Assembly (NCBI RefSeq): GCF_014697025.1
Contig: NZ_JACJRC010000004.1
Span: 124,001-188,000, forward strand
From: Alkalinema sp. FACHB-956
GTDB lineage: Bacteria; Cyanobacteriota; Cyanobacteriia; Leptolyngbyales; Leptolyngbyaceae
Reading direction: 5' to 3'
DNA length: 64,000 nucleotides
Below the pieces are notes generated by a model, which was not told the origin of the DNA, did not search any database, and was given only the letters and a program-made list of their open reading frames with translations. A program made the position numbers and the translations under genes. Positions 9,794 through 21,392 of this stretch are shown piece by piece; positions within the stretch are counted from its first letter, which is position 1, and each line of letters begins with the position of its first letter.

Positions 9794-10648
9794 ATGAGAC
9801 TGGCTGTATATGGAAAAGGTGGCATTGGTAAATCAACCACCAGTTGTAATATCTCCGTAGCCCTAGCCCGACGCGGTAAAAAAGTACTGCAAATTGGCTG
9901 CGATCCTAAGCATGACAGTACTTTCACCCTCACAGGTTTCCTGATTCCTACCATCATTGACACCCTACAAGAAAAGGATTTCCACTACGAAGATGTTTGG
10001 CCGGAGGATGTGATCCATGAAGGCTATGGCGGCGTACATTGCGTGGAAGCGGGCGGCCCCCCAGCAGGCGCGGGCTGTGGCGGCTATGTGGTGGGCGAAA
10101 CCGTCAAGTTGCTCAAAGAACTGAACGCCTTTGACGAATATGATGTGATTCTCTTTGATGTGTTGGGTGACGTGGTGTGCGGCGGATTCGCAGCCCCGTT
10201 GAACTATGCGGACTATTGCATGATCGTCACCGATAACGGATTTGATGCCCTATTCGCTGCCAATCGTATTGCCGCTTCTGTGCGCGAAAAAGCCCGTACC
10301 CATCCCCTACGCTTGGCTGGACTGATTGGCAACCGCACCTCCAAACGGGACTTGATTGAGAAATATGTGGAAGCGGTACCCATGCCCATCCTAGAAGTGT
10401 TGCCCTTGATTGAAGACATTCGGGTGTCCCGCGTCAAAGGCAAAACCATGTTTGAACTGGCAGAGTCCGATCCTTCCCTGAGCTATGTCTGCGATTACTA
10501 CCTCAACATCGCCGATCAAATTTTGGCTAGACCGGAAGGGGTCGTGCCCAATGATGCTCCCGATCGGGATTTGTTTGCCCTCCTGTCTGACTTCTACCTG
10601 AATCCCCAAACGCCGAAGCAGAACGAAGCTGAATTGATGATGGTTTAG
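9794..10648 (+). CDS. chlL: Dark-operative protochlorophyllide reductase, Fe protein ChlL
   Basis: A 284-residue NifH-like ATPase that passes electrons, with ATP hydrolysis, to the ChlN-ChlB catalytic part of the light-independent enzyme. Walker A is [10 protein letters not shown] (7-16). The two cysteines that bind the shared [4Fe-4S] cluster between subunits are C95 ([10 protein letters not shown]) and C129 ([10 protein letters not shown]). Switch-type DPKHDST (37-43) is present. Spacing to chlN is 280 bases because of a repeat element. ChlB is not in the window. The enzyme is oxygen-sensitive and normally used in darkness or low oxygen. Confidence 0.98.
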   Translation: MRLAVYGKGGIGKSTTSCNISVALARRGKKVLQIGCDPKHDSTFTLTGFLIPTIIDTLQEKDFHYEDVWPEDVIHEGYGGVHCVEAGGPPAGAGCGGYVVGETVKLLKELNAFDEYDVILFDVLGDVVCGGFAAPLNYADYCMIVTDNGFDALFAANRIAASVREKARTHPLRLAGLIGNRTSKRDLIEKYVEAVPMPILEVLPLIEDIRVSRVKGKTMFELAESDPSLSYVCDYYLNIADQILARPEGVVPNDAPDRDLFALLSDFYLNPQTPKQNEAELMMV

Positions 10649-10692
10649 TTCGCAGGTCCGAAATCCCTGAGATTCGATCCCTAAATCCCCTA

Positions 10693-10867
10693 GATTCGAT
10701 CCCCCTAAATCCCCCTTAAAAAGGGGGACTAAGAAATCTGATCCCCCCTAAATCCCCCTTTTTAAGGGGGACTTTGAGAAAGTCTTATTTGCAAAGAGAC
10801 ATTTAATGTAAATCTCCGGTTCCCCCTTTATTACCCTTTATTAAGGGGGGCTAGGGGGGATCGAATC
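10693..10867. mobile_element. MITE-like element between chlL and chlN
   Basis: About 175 bases bounded by imperfect 27-base terminal inverted repeats: 10693-10719 (begins GATTCGATCCCCC) and 10841-10867 (ends GGGGGGATCGAATC), about 23 of 27 matching. The inside holds two more palindromes of C-runs and G-runs (around 10706-10728 and 10742-10771). It encodes nothing. A further partial copy of the end lies just upstream at about 10671-10691. No clear target duplication was found. Confidence 0.6.
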
Positions 10868-10916
10868 ACCCGATCGTCAGTCCCCGAATTTCTCCTTGTA
10901 ATCATTTTTCTGCTAA

Positions 10917-12341
<1,425 letters not shown>

Positions 12342-12397
12342 GCTGTGCCAGTTTAAGCTGTGAAAGTTTGAGATCAGGTGTGGTTTAGACTCTTCTC

Positions 12398-12425
12398 AAG
12401 GAGATAGCAATATCTCCTTTTTTTT
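12398..12425 (+). terminator. Rho-independent terminator of chlN
   Basis: A 9-base stem (AAGGAGATA / TATCTCCTT), loop GCAA, followed by a run of eight T residues, 57 bases after the chlN stop. Confidence 0.9.
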
Positions 12426-12437
12426 GCGTAGTGGACT

Positions 12438-12470
12438 AGAAACCGGGGTTTTCTAAAACCCCCGGTTTCT
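12438..12470. repeat. Palindromic intergenic repeat
   Basis: An inverted repeat with arms beginning AGAAACCGGGG and ending CCCCCGGTTTCT around a short TTCTAA-type loop. It is of a kind common between cyanobacterial genes. It has no T-run, so it is less likely to be a terminator. Confidence 0.6.
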
Positions 12471-12551
12471 CTTGCGAGGGTTTTGCGTACGGGCCATCAG
12501 CCTGTAAGATAGACGGTGCAATCGTTTCGTAAAGCCCCTCTGTTCCTTGTT

Positions 12552-12908
12552 ATGACGCTCCAAGTCTACGGTATTCCCAACTGCGGCACCTGCAAAAAAG
12601 CCCTGGCATGGCTGGATGCTAAACAGATTCCCTACGAATTCATCAACACCAAAGACCATCCCCCCAGTCAGGCAGACATTACCGCTTGGGTGCAGACCTT
12701 GGGCAACAAACCCCTGCGCAATACCTCCGGCCAATCCTATCGATCGCTGGGCACCACCAAAGATAGTTGGGGCGATGGGGAATGGATTACGGCCTTTGCC
12801 CAAGATGCCATGCTGCTGAAGCGACCGTTATTCGTGCAAGACGGAACCGCCGTAGCCGTTGGCTTTCGCAATCCCGATGCGATCGCCCAGCAGTTGGCCA
12901 TCGGTTAA
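12552..12908 (+). CDS. ArsC/Spx-family thioredoxin-fold protein
   Basis: A 118-residue protein from ATG at 12552 (TLQVYGIPNCGTCKKAL). The CGTC active-site motif, then YEFINTKDHPPS and KPLRNTSGQSYRSL, are those of the arsenate reductase-like Spx/MgsR (YffB-type) family. An upstream start at 12516 is possible, but the family starts at this ATG. Members reduce thiols or regulate transcription; the Arg set for true arsenate reduction is not complete here, so I do not call it arsC. It stands alone after the chlN terminator. Confidence 0.85.
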   Translation: MTLQVYGIPNCGTCKKALAWLDAKQIPYEFINTKDHPPSQADITAWVQTLGNKPLRNTSGQSYRSLGTTKDSWGDGEWITAFAQDAMLLKRPLFVQDGTAVAVGFRNPDAIAQQLAIG

Positions 12909-13019
12909 AGCCTGATTAGTTAAGGCGAGATCGTCCTGAAAGACTCAATATTCAGGATTCAGGATTCAGTGAGACGGGAATTCAGCTTGTTAATTCTAGT
13001 GAATGGGTAGAGTGATTCC

Positions 13020-13961
13020 ATGCGGGCAGTCGTTGTTGATCCCAATGCCGTTGGTCGGTTAGCGCTCAAAACCGTCGATCGACCCGTGCCGTTGCCGAAT
13101 GAAGCGATCGTCACCGTCCATGCGTTTTCCATGAATCGGGGAGAAATTCGTCGGGCGCAAACGGCGGATGCTGGTTGGCGCATTGGTTGGGATTTGGCGG
13201 GTGTGGTGGAACAGGCAGCGGCGGATGGGTCTGGCTTTCCCGTCGGAACGCGGGTAGTGGGATTTCTACCCGCTGGAGCTTGGGGAGAACAGGTGGCAGT
13301 GCCGACCCAGGCCCTCGCAGCCCTCCCCGCAACGATTCCCTTTAACGTGGCCGCGACTTTGCCCGTGGCGGGTTTGACGGCCCTGATGACCTTGGAAAAG
13401 GGTGGGTTGCTGCTGGGCAAAAAGGTGCTGATCACAGGTGCCTCCGGTGGGGTGGGGCATACCGCTTGCCAACTGGCCAGAGCCGCCGGAGCCTACGTGG
13501 TGGCCCATGTGCGTCGATCGCAGCAGGTTTCCTTTGTCAAAACAACAGGTGCCCATGAGGTGGTGGAAGGGGAAACACCTGCCGATGCAGCCCAGTATGG
13601 CCCCTACGATTTAGTGCTGGATTCCGTCGGCGATCGGGTCTTACCCACGGTTTTGGAACTGCTGGGCAAGGATGGCATGGTCGTTACCTTTGGCTCGACC
13701 GCTGGCCGGGAAGCCTTGATTAACGTCGGGAACTTTTACGGCAAAGGTGGCCTGCAACTCTACGGCTTTATTCTGTTCCATGAAGTGCTGAAATATCCGG
13801 CAGCGTTGGGATTGGAGCGCTTAGTTAAATTAGTGGAAACGGGTTTGCTCAAACCGCACATTGATCTGGAAACCTCCTGGGAATCGGTGGGTGAAGTGGC
13901 GCAACAGTTAACCGATCGCGCCTTTGTCGGCAAAGCGGTCTTGCAAGTGCGATCGGACTAG
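13020..13961 (+). CDS. MDR-family NADPH:quinone oxidoreductase-like protein
   Basis: A 313-residue medium-chain dehydrogenase/reductase without zinc ligands. The N-terminal GroES-like domain has FSMNRGEIRRAQ and GWDLAGVV; the Rossmann domain has ITGASGGVGHTACQLARAAGA (about 138-158), with the AxxGxxG type loop for NADPH. LVLDSVGD and TFGSTAGREA also fit the quinone oxidoreductase branch. Substrate unknown. It sits alone, 111 bases after the ArsC-like gene. Confidence 0.88.
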   Translation: MRAVVVDPNAVGRLALKTVDRPVPLPNEAIVTVHAFSMNRGEIRRAQTADAGWRIGWDLAGVVEQAAADGSGFPVGTRVVGFLPAGAWGEQVAVPTQALAALPATIPFNVAATLPVAGLTALMTLEKGGLLLGKKVLITGASGGVGHTACQLARAAGAYVVAHVRRSQQVSFVKTTGAHEVVEGETPADAAQYGPYDLVLDSVGDRVLPTVLELLGKDGMVVTFGSTAGREALINVGNFYGKGGLQLYGFILFHEVLKYPAALGLERLVKLVETGLLKPHIDLETSWESVGEVAQQLTDRAFVGKAVLQVRSD

Positions 13962-13976
13962 ATCAGTCACCATGCT

Positions 13977-14022
13977 CTTGGGTCGTCATAGGCTTGGGTC
14001 GTCATAGGCTTGGGTCGCCATA
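13977..14022. repeat. 16-base tandem repeat, about 2.9 copies
   Basis: Units of CTTGGGTCGTCATAGG at 13977, 13993 and 14009 (last one partial and with one change). It lies between the oxidoreductase and the CHAT gene. Confidence 0.85.
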
Positions 14023-14240
14023 CTCTTTGAACACAAAAATTTTCACCTGAAATCCAAAAAACTCAGCCATCTGACTGAGAATCAATAACTTATCAGCGGG
14101 AATCCGGTTGCTATTCCCCTTAGGGAGAATTAGGTTAAGGTGTACGACGACGGTTAGATTTGGCTTTTAAGGGAATGTCTCCTTGAAGGTCAGTCACCCT
14201 TATCTTTGATTCCTCTGTTGTCTGGGCTAATTGAACCGTT

Positions 14241-17200
14241 ATGGATTCCTGTTACCGATTTCGACTCCCTTTTCTTAGCGTTGTTGGTGTTTTATCTGGC
14301 AGCCTTGGGCTTGGAATGCTCTTTCCCGGTGGTAGTTGGGCGCAATCCATTACCCCCACGATCGATGGTACCGGAACCCAAGTCACCCCAACTGGAACGA
14401 CGATCGACATTTCCGGGGGAACCCAGAATGGCGGGAATCTCTTCCATAGTTTTCAGCAATTTAACGTAGGTGCTGATCAGACTGCGAATTTCCTGACGCA
14501 ACCCACGGTACAGAATATTCTGGGGCGAATTGTTGGGGGGGATGCTTCGCTAATTAACGGCAAACTGCAAGTTACAGGCAGTCATGCGAATTTATTTCTG
14601 ATCAATCCGGCGGGAATTCTCTTTGGGCAAAACGCGACATTAAATGTCCCAGGATCATTCACGGCAACGACCGCCGATCGCATCGGTTTCAGCAATGGCC
14701 AAGGGTTTAACGCGATCGGTGCCAATGACTATGCCACGCTTTTGGGACAACCGATCGAATTCCAATTCAGCGCCCTCCAGCCCGGTTCCGTGATCAACAC
14801 TGGGAATCTAACCGTGAATGCAGGGCAATCCTTGGCATTACTGGGCGGAACGGTGGTCAATACTGGGACACTGACGGCTCCCAATGGCAAAATTACGATC
14901 GCTTCAACGCTGGGCAATCAAACCTTGCGCATTCAACCCGATGGTAGTTTACTGGGGTTGGAAATTCCCCTGAACGATCGATCGACCGTAAATAATTCCC
15001 CGATCGCGGCTAAGTCGTTACCGGAATTACTGACAGGGGGCGAAGTGGCCACAGCGACGGGCTTAACCGTAGAAAATGGTCTGCTTAAGTTAACCCAGAA
15101 TTCTACCAACAATACCAGCCTAGTTCCCGTGCAGTCCGGTACCACGATCGTCTCCGGAAGCGTTTCCACCAGTGGTTCCCAAGCCCAGGACTCTCGCATT
15201 CAAATTCTGGGCGATCGGGTTGGTTTAATTAACGCGCAAGTTCAAGCGACCGGAGCCACGGGGGGTGGCACGGTATTGATCGGCGGTGATTACCAAGGAC
15301 AAGGCCCAACCCCAACGGCAACAGCAACCTTTGTCGATCGTGCCTCTACGATTAATGCCAATGCGATCAATAACGGCAATGGTGGAAAAATCATTGTCTG
15401 GGCTAATGGCAACACAAAATTTGCAGGAACGGCAACGGCTCGGGGTGGCCAATTGAGCGGCAATGGCGGGCTGATTGAAACCTCTGGAAAACAATTTTTA
15501 GACATCACCCAGGCCCAAGTGGATGCCAGTGCCCCCCAGGGTCAAGTGGGCACTTGGTTACTTGACCCGACGGATATCAATATTATTAATGACGTTAATG
15601 GAGGGGGGAATCTCGGCACGATTAGTAATGGCATCTTTGACCCGCCCACAACGGGAGTCGCTAGCCAAATTGCGCCCGCCACGATCGAAACTGCACTCAA
15701 CAACGGCACCAACGTCACCATCACCACGGCCAGCGGTACAGGCGGCAATGGCGATATCACCTTAACCGATAGCATTAATCAATTAGGGGGCGGCAGCGCA
15801 TCTTTAACGCTAATTGGTCGGAATTTCCTCAATCCCAACGGCGCAACCATCAATCTCAGTAGTACTGGCGGCCTCACGTTCAAGCTGAATCAAATCAATC
15901 CCCAACCCAATCCCACAGCACAATCCATTCAGACGGCGATTCAATCGATCGGTACGGTGAACGGCCCCCGCAGCATTGAACTCGGCGCAGGAATTTATCG
16001 AACCGATGTCCCGATCGTGCTCGATCGATCAGTCAATCTCAGCGGAGCCGGAATCGGTAGTACCGTTATTAGCGGCAATCAAACCACCCAAGTTTTTACC
16101 GTTGCTAGTAATGATGTAACCAATAGTGCCGGGGTGATTGCGTCCCTCGCCAACTTAACGATTCAAGACGGGCGATCGTTGAATGGGGCCGATGGGGGCG
16201 GAATTTTGAATGCTGGGACTCTGACCCTTTCCAAGGTGGCGGTGACTAATAATGTTGCTAGTGGCGCTGGGGGCGGCATTGCCAATACGGGAAGTTTAAC
16301 CCTCGATCAAAGTCTGATTACGAATAACCAAGCGAATAACGGCGGGGGGGGAATTTCCACCAGTGCTGGAACCGTCGATATTACTAATAGTACGATCGCG
16401 AACAACCAAGCTAATGGTGTTGGAGGCGGGGTCAAACTGGTTTTCAAAGCAAGCCTGAATGTGACTAGCAGCACCTTCAATAACAATTTTGCGACGGCAA
16501 ATGGTGGAGCCTTAGATTTAAATAGCGATCTTGGCATTGCCGCAGCAACATTGGTCAATGTTACCCTGTCGGGAAATACGGTGAATAATGCAGGGGGCGG
16601 CGTTTCCTTGGGGCAAAGTCAACAGGCGGTTCTGGATAGTGTCACGATCGCCAATAACCAAGCGGCCAATGGCGGTGGCGGTATTTCCAACCTCTTCGGT
16701 GGTACGTTAACGCTGAAAAATACGATCGTGGCGGGAAATCGCGCTCCGATTAATCCCGATGTTCAAGGAAGTCTTACTAGCCAAGGTAATAATTTAGTCC
16801 AAAATCGGGGAACCAGCATTGGTTATATCAATTCAGATTTGCCGGATGGTACGGCTCCTAACCTATCTCCCTTAGGGAATTACGGTGGGCTGACCGCGAC
16901 CCATGTCCCGTTAGCGGGGAGTCCTGCGATCGACGCTGGCAATACCACACTCACGATCGACCAACGGGGTGTGATTCGTCCTAGTGGCATCAACAGTGAT
17001 ATTGGTGCAGTAGAAGTAGAAACGCTTCCTCCAACCCCTCCCGTTGTTGCACCGATCGCCCCTGCTCCAGGACTCCCACCAACGGCTCCCCCCGCTCCTG
17101 CTGAGAAAAGTGCTCCGTCTGGAATCCAGCCGCCGGAACTGGTGCGTTCCAACCCGATCAAGCTCGCGCCCTCAAGGATGCCAGCTTCTGAGATGCCAGC

Positions 17201-18524
17201 TTCTGAGATGCAAGGACCTGTGATGCAAGGGCCTATGCTTTTGTCGCCCATCGAACTCGAACGTCTAGATGATCTATTTAGCCAGGACTATCGCCAGTTC
17301 CTCAGCTTATCTCCCACTCCAGAGATCGGGTTGAATGATATTCAAACCATGCTGCAACAGGCGCAGACTCAAAAGAAAAAACGTCCCGCCATTATTTATG
17401 GTCGGTTTACGCCCAATCGATCAACGGCCTCCCCGATCGCCCAATCCACCGTCAACCTGACTGGGTTCCAGGAGTTGCCTCTCCAGCAATCTAGCCCGAC
17501 CGATCGCCTAGAACTTTTGCTGTTGACACCGCAGGGAAACCTGATTCGCAAGGAAACCCCGTTTACCCGCCAGCAAGTTCGCGATCGCTTACAAGCGTTA
17601 AATCTCTTTGTGTCGGATGTTGAAGATGTCAAAACCCTGCCCGTCTTTGGCCAGGAATTTTATCAATGGTTGCTTCAGCCATTGGTGCCTGAACTCCAGC
17701 AGCAGCAAATCAACCAACTCATTTATAGTCTAGATGCGGATCTCCGGTTACTCCCCTTGTCACTGCTGCATAACGGCAAAACCTATGCCATCCAAGACTA
17801 CCAAATCTCCCTCATTCCCAGTGTGGGCTTAATGGATCGAACGATCGTCAGCCAGCGGCGATCGGTGTTGGCCTCCGGTGCGGAGACGTTTCAGCGCCAT
17901 GTTCCCTTACCAGCGGCAGCAGTTGAAGTGAAGCTGGTCAGCCAGGAACTTGGATCGGGAAAAGTGCTGCTGAATGAAGCCTTTACGGTGAAGAATTTAC
18001 TCAAAACCCGATCGACCTTTCCAGCAAATATTGTTCATTTAGCAACCCATGCAGCGTTTAATCCCGGTGCCCTTAGTCGTTCTTACATTCAATTTTGGGA
18101 TCGCAAACTCACGTTGGATCAGTTACGCAGCTTAAATCTTGACCATCCGCCGATCGATTTATTAGTCCTGAGCGCTTGCAGTACAGCGGTGGGCGATCGC
18201 ACCTCTGAGTTAGGGTTTGCTGGGCTAGCGGCGGCGGCGGGCGTCCGATCGACCCTCGGCAGTTTATGGCCCGTTTCCGATCTGGGTACCCTCGCCTTTA
18301 TGAGCGAGTTTTATGGTCACTTGAACCACACCTTTACGCGATCGGCAGCCCTCCAAGCCACCCAAGTAGCAATGCAGTCGGGCAAAGTTCGCATCGAGCA
18401 AGGCCATTTGATTACGTCCTACAGCCGATTTCCCCTCCCACAAACCCTATTAGAACAAGGAATTACCGAATTTTCCCATCCCTATTACTGGGGCGCATTT
18501 ACCTTAATTGGCAATCCCTGGTAG
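14241..18524 (+). CDS. Secreted haemagglutinin/beta-helix protein with C-terminal CHAT protease domain
   Basis: A 1427-residue protein. Residues 1-34 look like a signal peptide (hydrophobic LSVVGVLSGSLGLG, cut after SWA). About 40-165 is the filamentous haemagglutinin/TPS secretion domain (LFHSFQQFNV, ANLFLINPAGILFG). About 590-930 is a glycine- and asparagine-rich parallel beta-helix of repeated GGGI-type turns. About 930-1010 is a Pro/Ala linker with two ASEMP-like short repeats. About 1080-1427 is a CHAT (caspase-like) domain with catalytic H1270 (VHLATHA) and C1313 (VLSACST). TPS domains are usually exported by a partner outer-membrane TpsB, which is not in the window. The protein may be a surface-anchored protease, but target and trigger are unknown. 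It is intact. Confidence 0.9.
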   Translation: MDSCYRFRLPFLSVVGVLSGSLGLGMLFPGGSWAQSITPTIDGTGTQVTPTGTTIDISGGTQNGGNLFHSFQQFNVGADQTANFLTQPTVQNILGRIVGGDASLINGKLQVTGSHANLFLINPAGILFGQNATLNVPGSFTATTADRIGFSNGQGFNAIGANDYATLLGQPIEFQFSALQPGSVINTGNLTVNAGQSLALLGGTVVNTGTLTAPNGKITIASTLGNQTLRIQPDGSLLGLEIPLNDRSTVNNSPIAAKSLPELLTGGEVATATGLTVENGLLKLTQNSTNNTSLVPVQSGTTIVSGSVSTSGSQAQDSRIQILGDRVGLINAQVQATGATGGGTVLIGGDYQGQGPTPTATATFVDRASTINANAINNGNGGKIIVWANGNTKFAGTATARGGQLSGNGGLIETSGKQFLDITQAQVDASAPQGQVGTWLLDPTDINIINDVNGGGNLGTISNGIFDPPTTGVASQIAPATIETALNNGTNVTITTASGTGGNGDITLTDSINQLGGGSASLTLIGRNFLNPNGATINLSSTGGLTFKLNQINPQPNPTAQSIQTAIQSIGTVNGPRSIELGAGIYRTDVPIVLDRSVNLSGAGIGSTVISGNQTTQVFTVASNDVTNSAGVIASLANLTIQDGRSLNGADGGGILNAGTLTLSKVAVTNNVASGAGGGIANTGSLTLDQSLITNNQANNGGGGISTSAGTVDITNSTIANNQANGVGGGVKLVFKASLNVTSSTFNNNFATANGGALDLNSDLGIAAATLVNVTLSGNTVNNAGGGVSLGQSQQAVLDSVTIANNQAANGGGGISNLFGGTLTLKNTIVAGNRAPINPDVQGSLTSQGNNLVQNRGTSIGYINSDLPDGTAPNLSPLGNYGGLTATHVPLAGSPAIDAGNTTLTIDQRGVIRPSGINSDIGAVEVETLPPTPPVVAPIAPAPGLPPTAPPAPAEKSAPSGIQPPELVRSNPIKLAPSRMPASEMPASEMQGPVMQGPMLLSPIELERLDDLFSQDYRQFLSLSPTPEIGLNDIQTMLQQAQTQKKKRPAIIYGRFTPNRSTASPIAQSTVNLTGFQELPLQQSSPTDRLELLLLTPQGNLIRKETPFTRQQVRDRLQALNLFVSDVEDVKTLPVFGQEFYQWLLQPLVPELQQQQINQLIYSLDADLRLLPLSLLHNGKTYAIQDYQISLIPSVGLMDRTIVSQRRSVLASGAETFQRHVPLPAAAVEVKLVSQELGSGKVLLNEAFTVKNLLKTRSTFPANIVHLATHAAFNPGALSRSYIQFWDRKLTLDQLRSLNLDHPPIDLLVLSACSTAVGDRTSELGFAGLAAAAGVRSTLGSLWPVSDLGTLAFMSEFYGHLNHTFTRSAALQATQVAMQSGKVRIEQGHLITSYSRFPLPQTLLEQGITEFSHPYYWGAFTLIGNPW

Positions 18525-18653
18525 AGAAAAGGCAACGGAAAACGGTAGCAGGATGGCCAAAATCTTGAGACAATGGCGGGAGCCGAATCATCAACCCATT
18601 ACTGAATAGCCTCTACATTGGCATTTTGATTTAGTAAACATAGGCGCAAAGTC

Positions 18654-20624
18654 ATGTCTCAACCGACGATCGAATCCATTCTTCAGGAAAACCGTTTATT
18701 TCCGCCCAGTGCGGAGTTTGCCAGCCAAGCTGCGATTAAAAGCTTTGATGAGTATCAGCAGATTTATGAAACGGCCAAGGCTGACCCGCTGGCCTTTTGG
18801 GGCAATTTAGCCCAGCAGGAATTGCACTGGTTCCAACCCTGGGATACCGTCCTAGATTGGAGCAATCCTCCCTTTGCTAAATGGTTTGTCAATGGTAAGA
18901 CCAACCTTTCCTACAATTGCCTCGATCGCCATTTGACAACGGAACGCCGCACCAAACCCGCCATCATTTGGGAAGGGGAGCCGGGGGATTCTAAAGTTCT
19001 GACCTATGAAGATTTGCATCGGGAAGTCTGCAAATTTGCTAATGTCTTAAAAAAATTGGGTGTCCAAAAGGGCGATCGCGTCGGGATTTACATGCCGATG
19101 ATTCCGGAAGCGGCGATCGCAATGTTGGCCTGTGCTCGGATTGGCGCATCCCACTCGGTTGTGTTTGGCGGATTTAGTGCGGAAGCCCTGCGCGATCGCT
19201 TGATTGATGCCGCTGCAAAAGTTGTGGTGACTGCCGATGGCGGTTGGCGCAAAGATGCGATCGTTCCCCTGAAGGATGCCGTAGACAAAGCCCTTGAGGA
19301 TGGCCAATCGGTGGTGCAAACCGTCGTCGTTGCCAAGCGCACGGGCCAAGACATTCCCATGCAGGCCGATCGGGATTTTTGGTGGCATGACTTAGAAGCT
19401 GGCATTTCCGAAGACTGTCCCGCTGAACCCGTGGACTCCGAGGACATGTTGTTCATTCTCTACACCTCCGGCTCCACGGGCAAACCCAAGGGTGTGGTGC
19501 ACACCACCGCTGGGTATAACCTCTACGCCCACATGACCTGCAAGTGGATTTTTGACCTGCAGGAAAACGATGTCTACTGGTGTACCGCTGATGTGGGTTG
19601 GATTACGGGCCACAGCTATGTCGTCTATGGGCCGCTGTCCAATGGGGCAACGACGCTGATGTACGAAGGGGCACCCCGTCCGTCCAATCCGGGGGCTTTT
19701 TGGGATGTGATCCAAAAGCATAAGGTCAGCATTTTCTACACCGCACCCACGGCGATCCGAGCCTTCATCAAAATGGGTGATCAGCATCCCCAGTCCCGCG
19801 ATCTGTCCTCCCTGCGGCTCCTGGGCACCGTGGGCGAACCGATCAACCCCGAAGCTTGGATGTGGTATCACCAGGTGATTGGTGGCGGTCGTTGCCCGAT
19901 CGTCGATACCTGGTGGCAAACGGAAACGGGTGGCGTTATGATTACGCCCTTGCCCGGAGCCATTGCCACCAAGCCCGGTTCCGCCACCCTGCCTTTCCCC
20001 GGCATTCTGGCCGACGTGGTGGATTTAGACGGCAATTCCGTCGGCCCTAACGAAGGGGGCTACTTGGCGGTGCGCCATCCCTGGCCTGGCATGATGCGTA
20101 CCGTTTACGGTGACCCCGATCGCTTCCGCCGCACCTACTGGGAGCACATTGCCCCCAAGGATGGGCAGTACCTGTATTTCGCGGGAGATGGGGCGCGGCG
20201 GGATGAAGACGGCTACTTCTGGGTTATGGGCCGGGTGGATGATGTGATTAACGTGGCAGGCCACCGGCTGGGTACGATGGAAATTGAGTCTGCCTTGGTG
20301 TCCCACCCCGCTGTAGCGGAAGCTGCCGTGGTCGGTAAACCCGATGACCTGAAGGGCGAGGAGATTGTGGCGTTTGTCACCTTGGAAGGGACGCAAACTG
20401 CCAGCGATACCCTGATGAAGGAACTGAAGCAGCACGTCGTCCAGGAAATTGGCGCGATCGCCCGTCCCGGAGAAATCCGCTTTGCTGATGCTTTACCCAA
20501 AACCCGATCGGGCAAAATTATGCGTCGTCTGCTACGCTCCTTGGCCGCAGGACAGGAAATTTCCGGCGATACTTCGACGCTGGAAGATCGCACAGTGCTG
20601 GAAAAACTGCGGGGCGAGGGGTAA
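18654..20624 (+). CDS. acs: Acetyl-CoA synthetase
   Basis: A 656-residue AMP-forming ligase making acetyl-CoA from acetate, CoA and ATP. Motifs: the P-loop-like [11 protein letters not shown] (about 270), WWQTETGG, the hinge region [20 protein letters not shown], and the C-terminal lysine K621 in [13 protein letters not shown], the known site of regulatory acetylation. Length is normal for Acs. It is followed by a strong hairpin (20644-20676). Confidence 0.96.
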   Translation: MSQPTIESILQENRLFPPSAEFASQAAIKSFDEYQQIYETAKADPLAFWGNLAQQELHWFQPWDTVLDWSNPPFAKWFVNGKTNLSYNCLDRHLTTERRTKPAIIWEGEPGDSKVLTYEDLHREVCKFANVLKKLGVQKGDRVGIYMPMIPEAAIAMLACARIGASHSVVFGGFSAEALRDRLIDAAAKVVVTADGGWRKDAIVPLKDAVDKALEDGQSVVQTVVVAKRTGQDIPMQADRDFWWHDLEAGISEDCPAEPVDSEDMLFILYTSGSTGKPKGVVHTTAGYNLYAHMTCKWIFDLQENDVYWCTADVGWITGHSYVVYGPLSNGATTLMYEGAPRPSNPGAFWDVIQKHKVSIFYTAPTAIRAFIKMGDQHPQSRDLSSLRLLGTVGEPINPEAWMWYHQVIGGGRCPIVDTWWQTETGGVMITPLPGAIATKPGSATLPFPGILADVVDLDGNSVGPNEGGYLAVRHPWPGMMRTVYGDPDRFRRTYWEHIAPKDGQYLYFAGDGARRDEDGYFWVMGRVDDVINVAGHRLGTMEIESALVSHPAVAEAAVVGKPDDLKGEEIVAFVTLEGTQTASDTLMKELKQHVVQEIGAIARPGEIRFADALPKTRSGKIMRRLLRSLAAGQEISGDTSTLEDRTVLEKLRGEG

Positions 20625-20643
20625 TCCCACAGGCTCCTAGTAG

Positions 20644-20680
20644 GGAGGCGTTGCAACCAGTGGTTGCAACGCCTCCTTTG
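20644..20680 (+). terminator. Hairpin terminator after acs
   Basis: A perfect 15-base stem (GGAGGCGTTGCAACC / GGTTGCAACGCCTCC) with a 3-base loop, 20 bases after the acs stop. The T-run is short (TTTGTT), so termination may also act for the opposite gene at 20743. Confidence 0.75.
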
Positions 20681-20714
20681 TTATGGCTGCTATAGATGTT
20701 ATGGCTGCTATAGA
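20679..20714. repeat. 18-base direct repeat, two copies
   Basis: TGTTATGGCTGCTATAGA occurs at 20679-20696 and again at 20697-20714 without change, a likely recent slippage duplication just after the acs hairpin. Confidence 0.85.
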
Positions 20715-20742
20715 CCGGTTTTTACCCTTTAACTGAGCCCAT

Positions 20743-20904
20743 CTACCCCAACAAATACGCATTTCTCATTGCCCAGAGAATCAGTAGCACAATGCTACCC
20801 AGAATAATGAGCGAGGACAGAGTAACCGTTGCTGGACTATCTGCGCCATCAAACCGCATAATGCCTCGATTCAGATCAGACAATGGGTTGCGGAATCGTC
20901 TCAT
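20743..20904 (-). CDS. Small single-pass membrane protein, 53 aa
   Basis: Starts at ATG 20904 with a good ribosome site (AAGGAG) 8 bases ahead and ends with TAG at 20743-20745. It begins RRFRNPLSDLNRGIMRFDG, then has one clear membrane helix (VTLSSLIILGSIVLLILWAM, about 27-46) and a short tail. The positive N-terminus suggests it stays on the cytoplasmic side. I do not recognise the family; the size and shape resemble small accessory subunits of photosynthetic or NDH complexes, but this is only a comparison. Confidence 0.7.
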   Translation of the reverse strand: MRRFRNPLSDLNRGIMRFDGADSPATVTLSSLIILGSIVLLILWAMRNAYLLG

Positions 20905-21392
20905 AGTCGGTTACTCCTTGGAACTTGATCCCTTAAAATTCAACTGAAAAAAACGTTACAGCTTTTCATGTCCAGTGCTCAGTCTTGATCGTCATCGATC
21001 CTGCAAGAGCATCGATCCTTCCTGTAAGAACATTGAGGCTGACAGTCATCTTGGTTCATCTGTGTACTGCACATTCATGCACTCATCTATTGCTAGCTCG
21101 CGCGTTGACGGCTATTCCCTGCTTCTGACTCAGCATTTGGACGATTACCTTTATCCTAATGGCTAAGACTCATTAGTTTCTTAAATATTCACAACTTCTC
21201 CAGCGATTTTTGAAATTTTTTGTAAACGTTTCTAAGGTTTGAGTCATCTGCGAAGGCTACACTGCCGATCGTCCTGGGTCTGATTTCCCTTGGCTCGATC
21301 GTCCCTGACCCGATCGGCTCTCTTCTCAGAAAGAACATTGCCCCGTACAATGCTAGCGACCCATTAATATTGCCATTTGCCACTTCGCCATA
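20905..21392. other. 488-base intergenic region
   Basis: It presumably holds the promoters of the divergent small membrane gene and the GDSL-like gene. It has a short imperfect repeat of GAGCATCGATCC-like sequence near 20990-21025. I see no gene, RNA or strong promoter pair. Confidence 0.4.
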
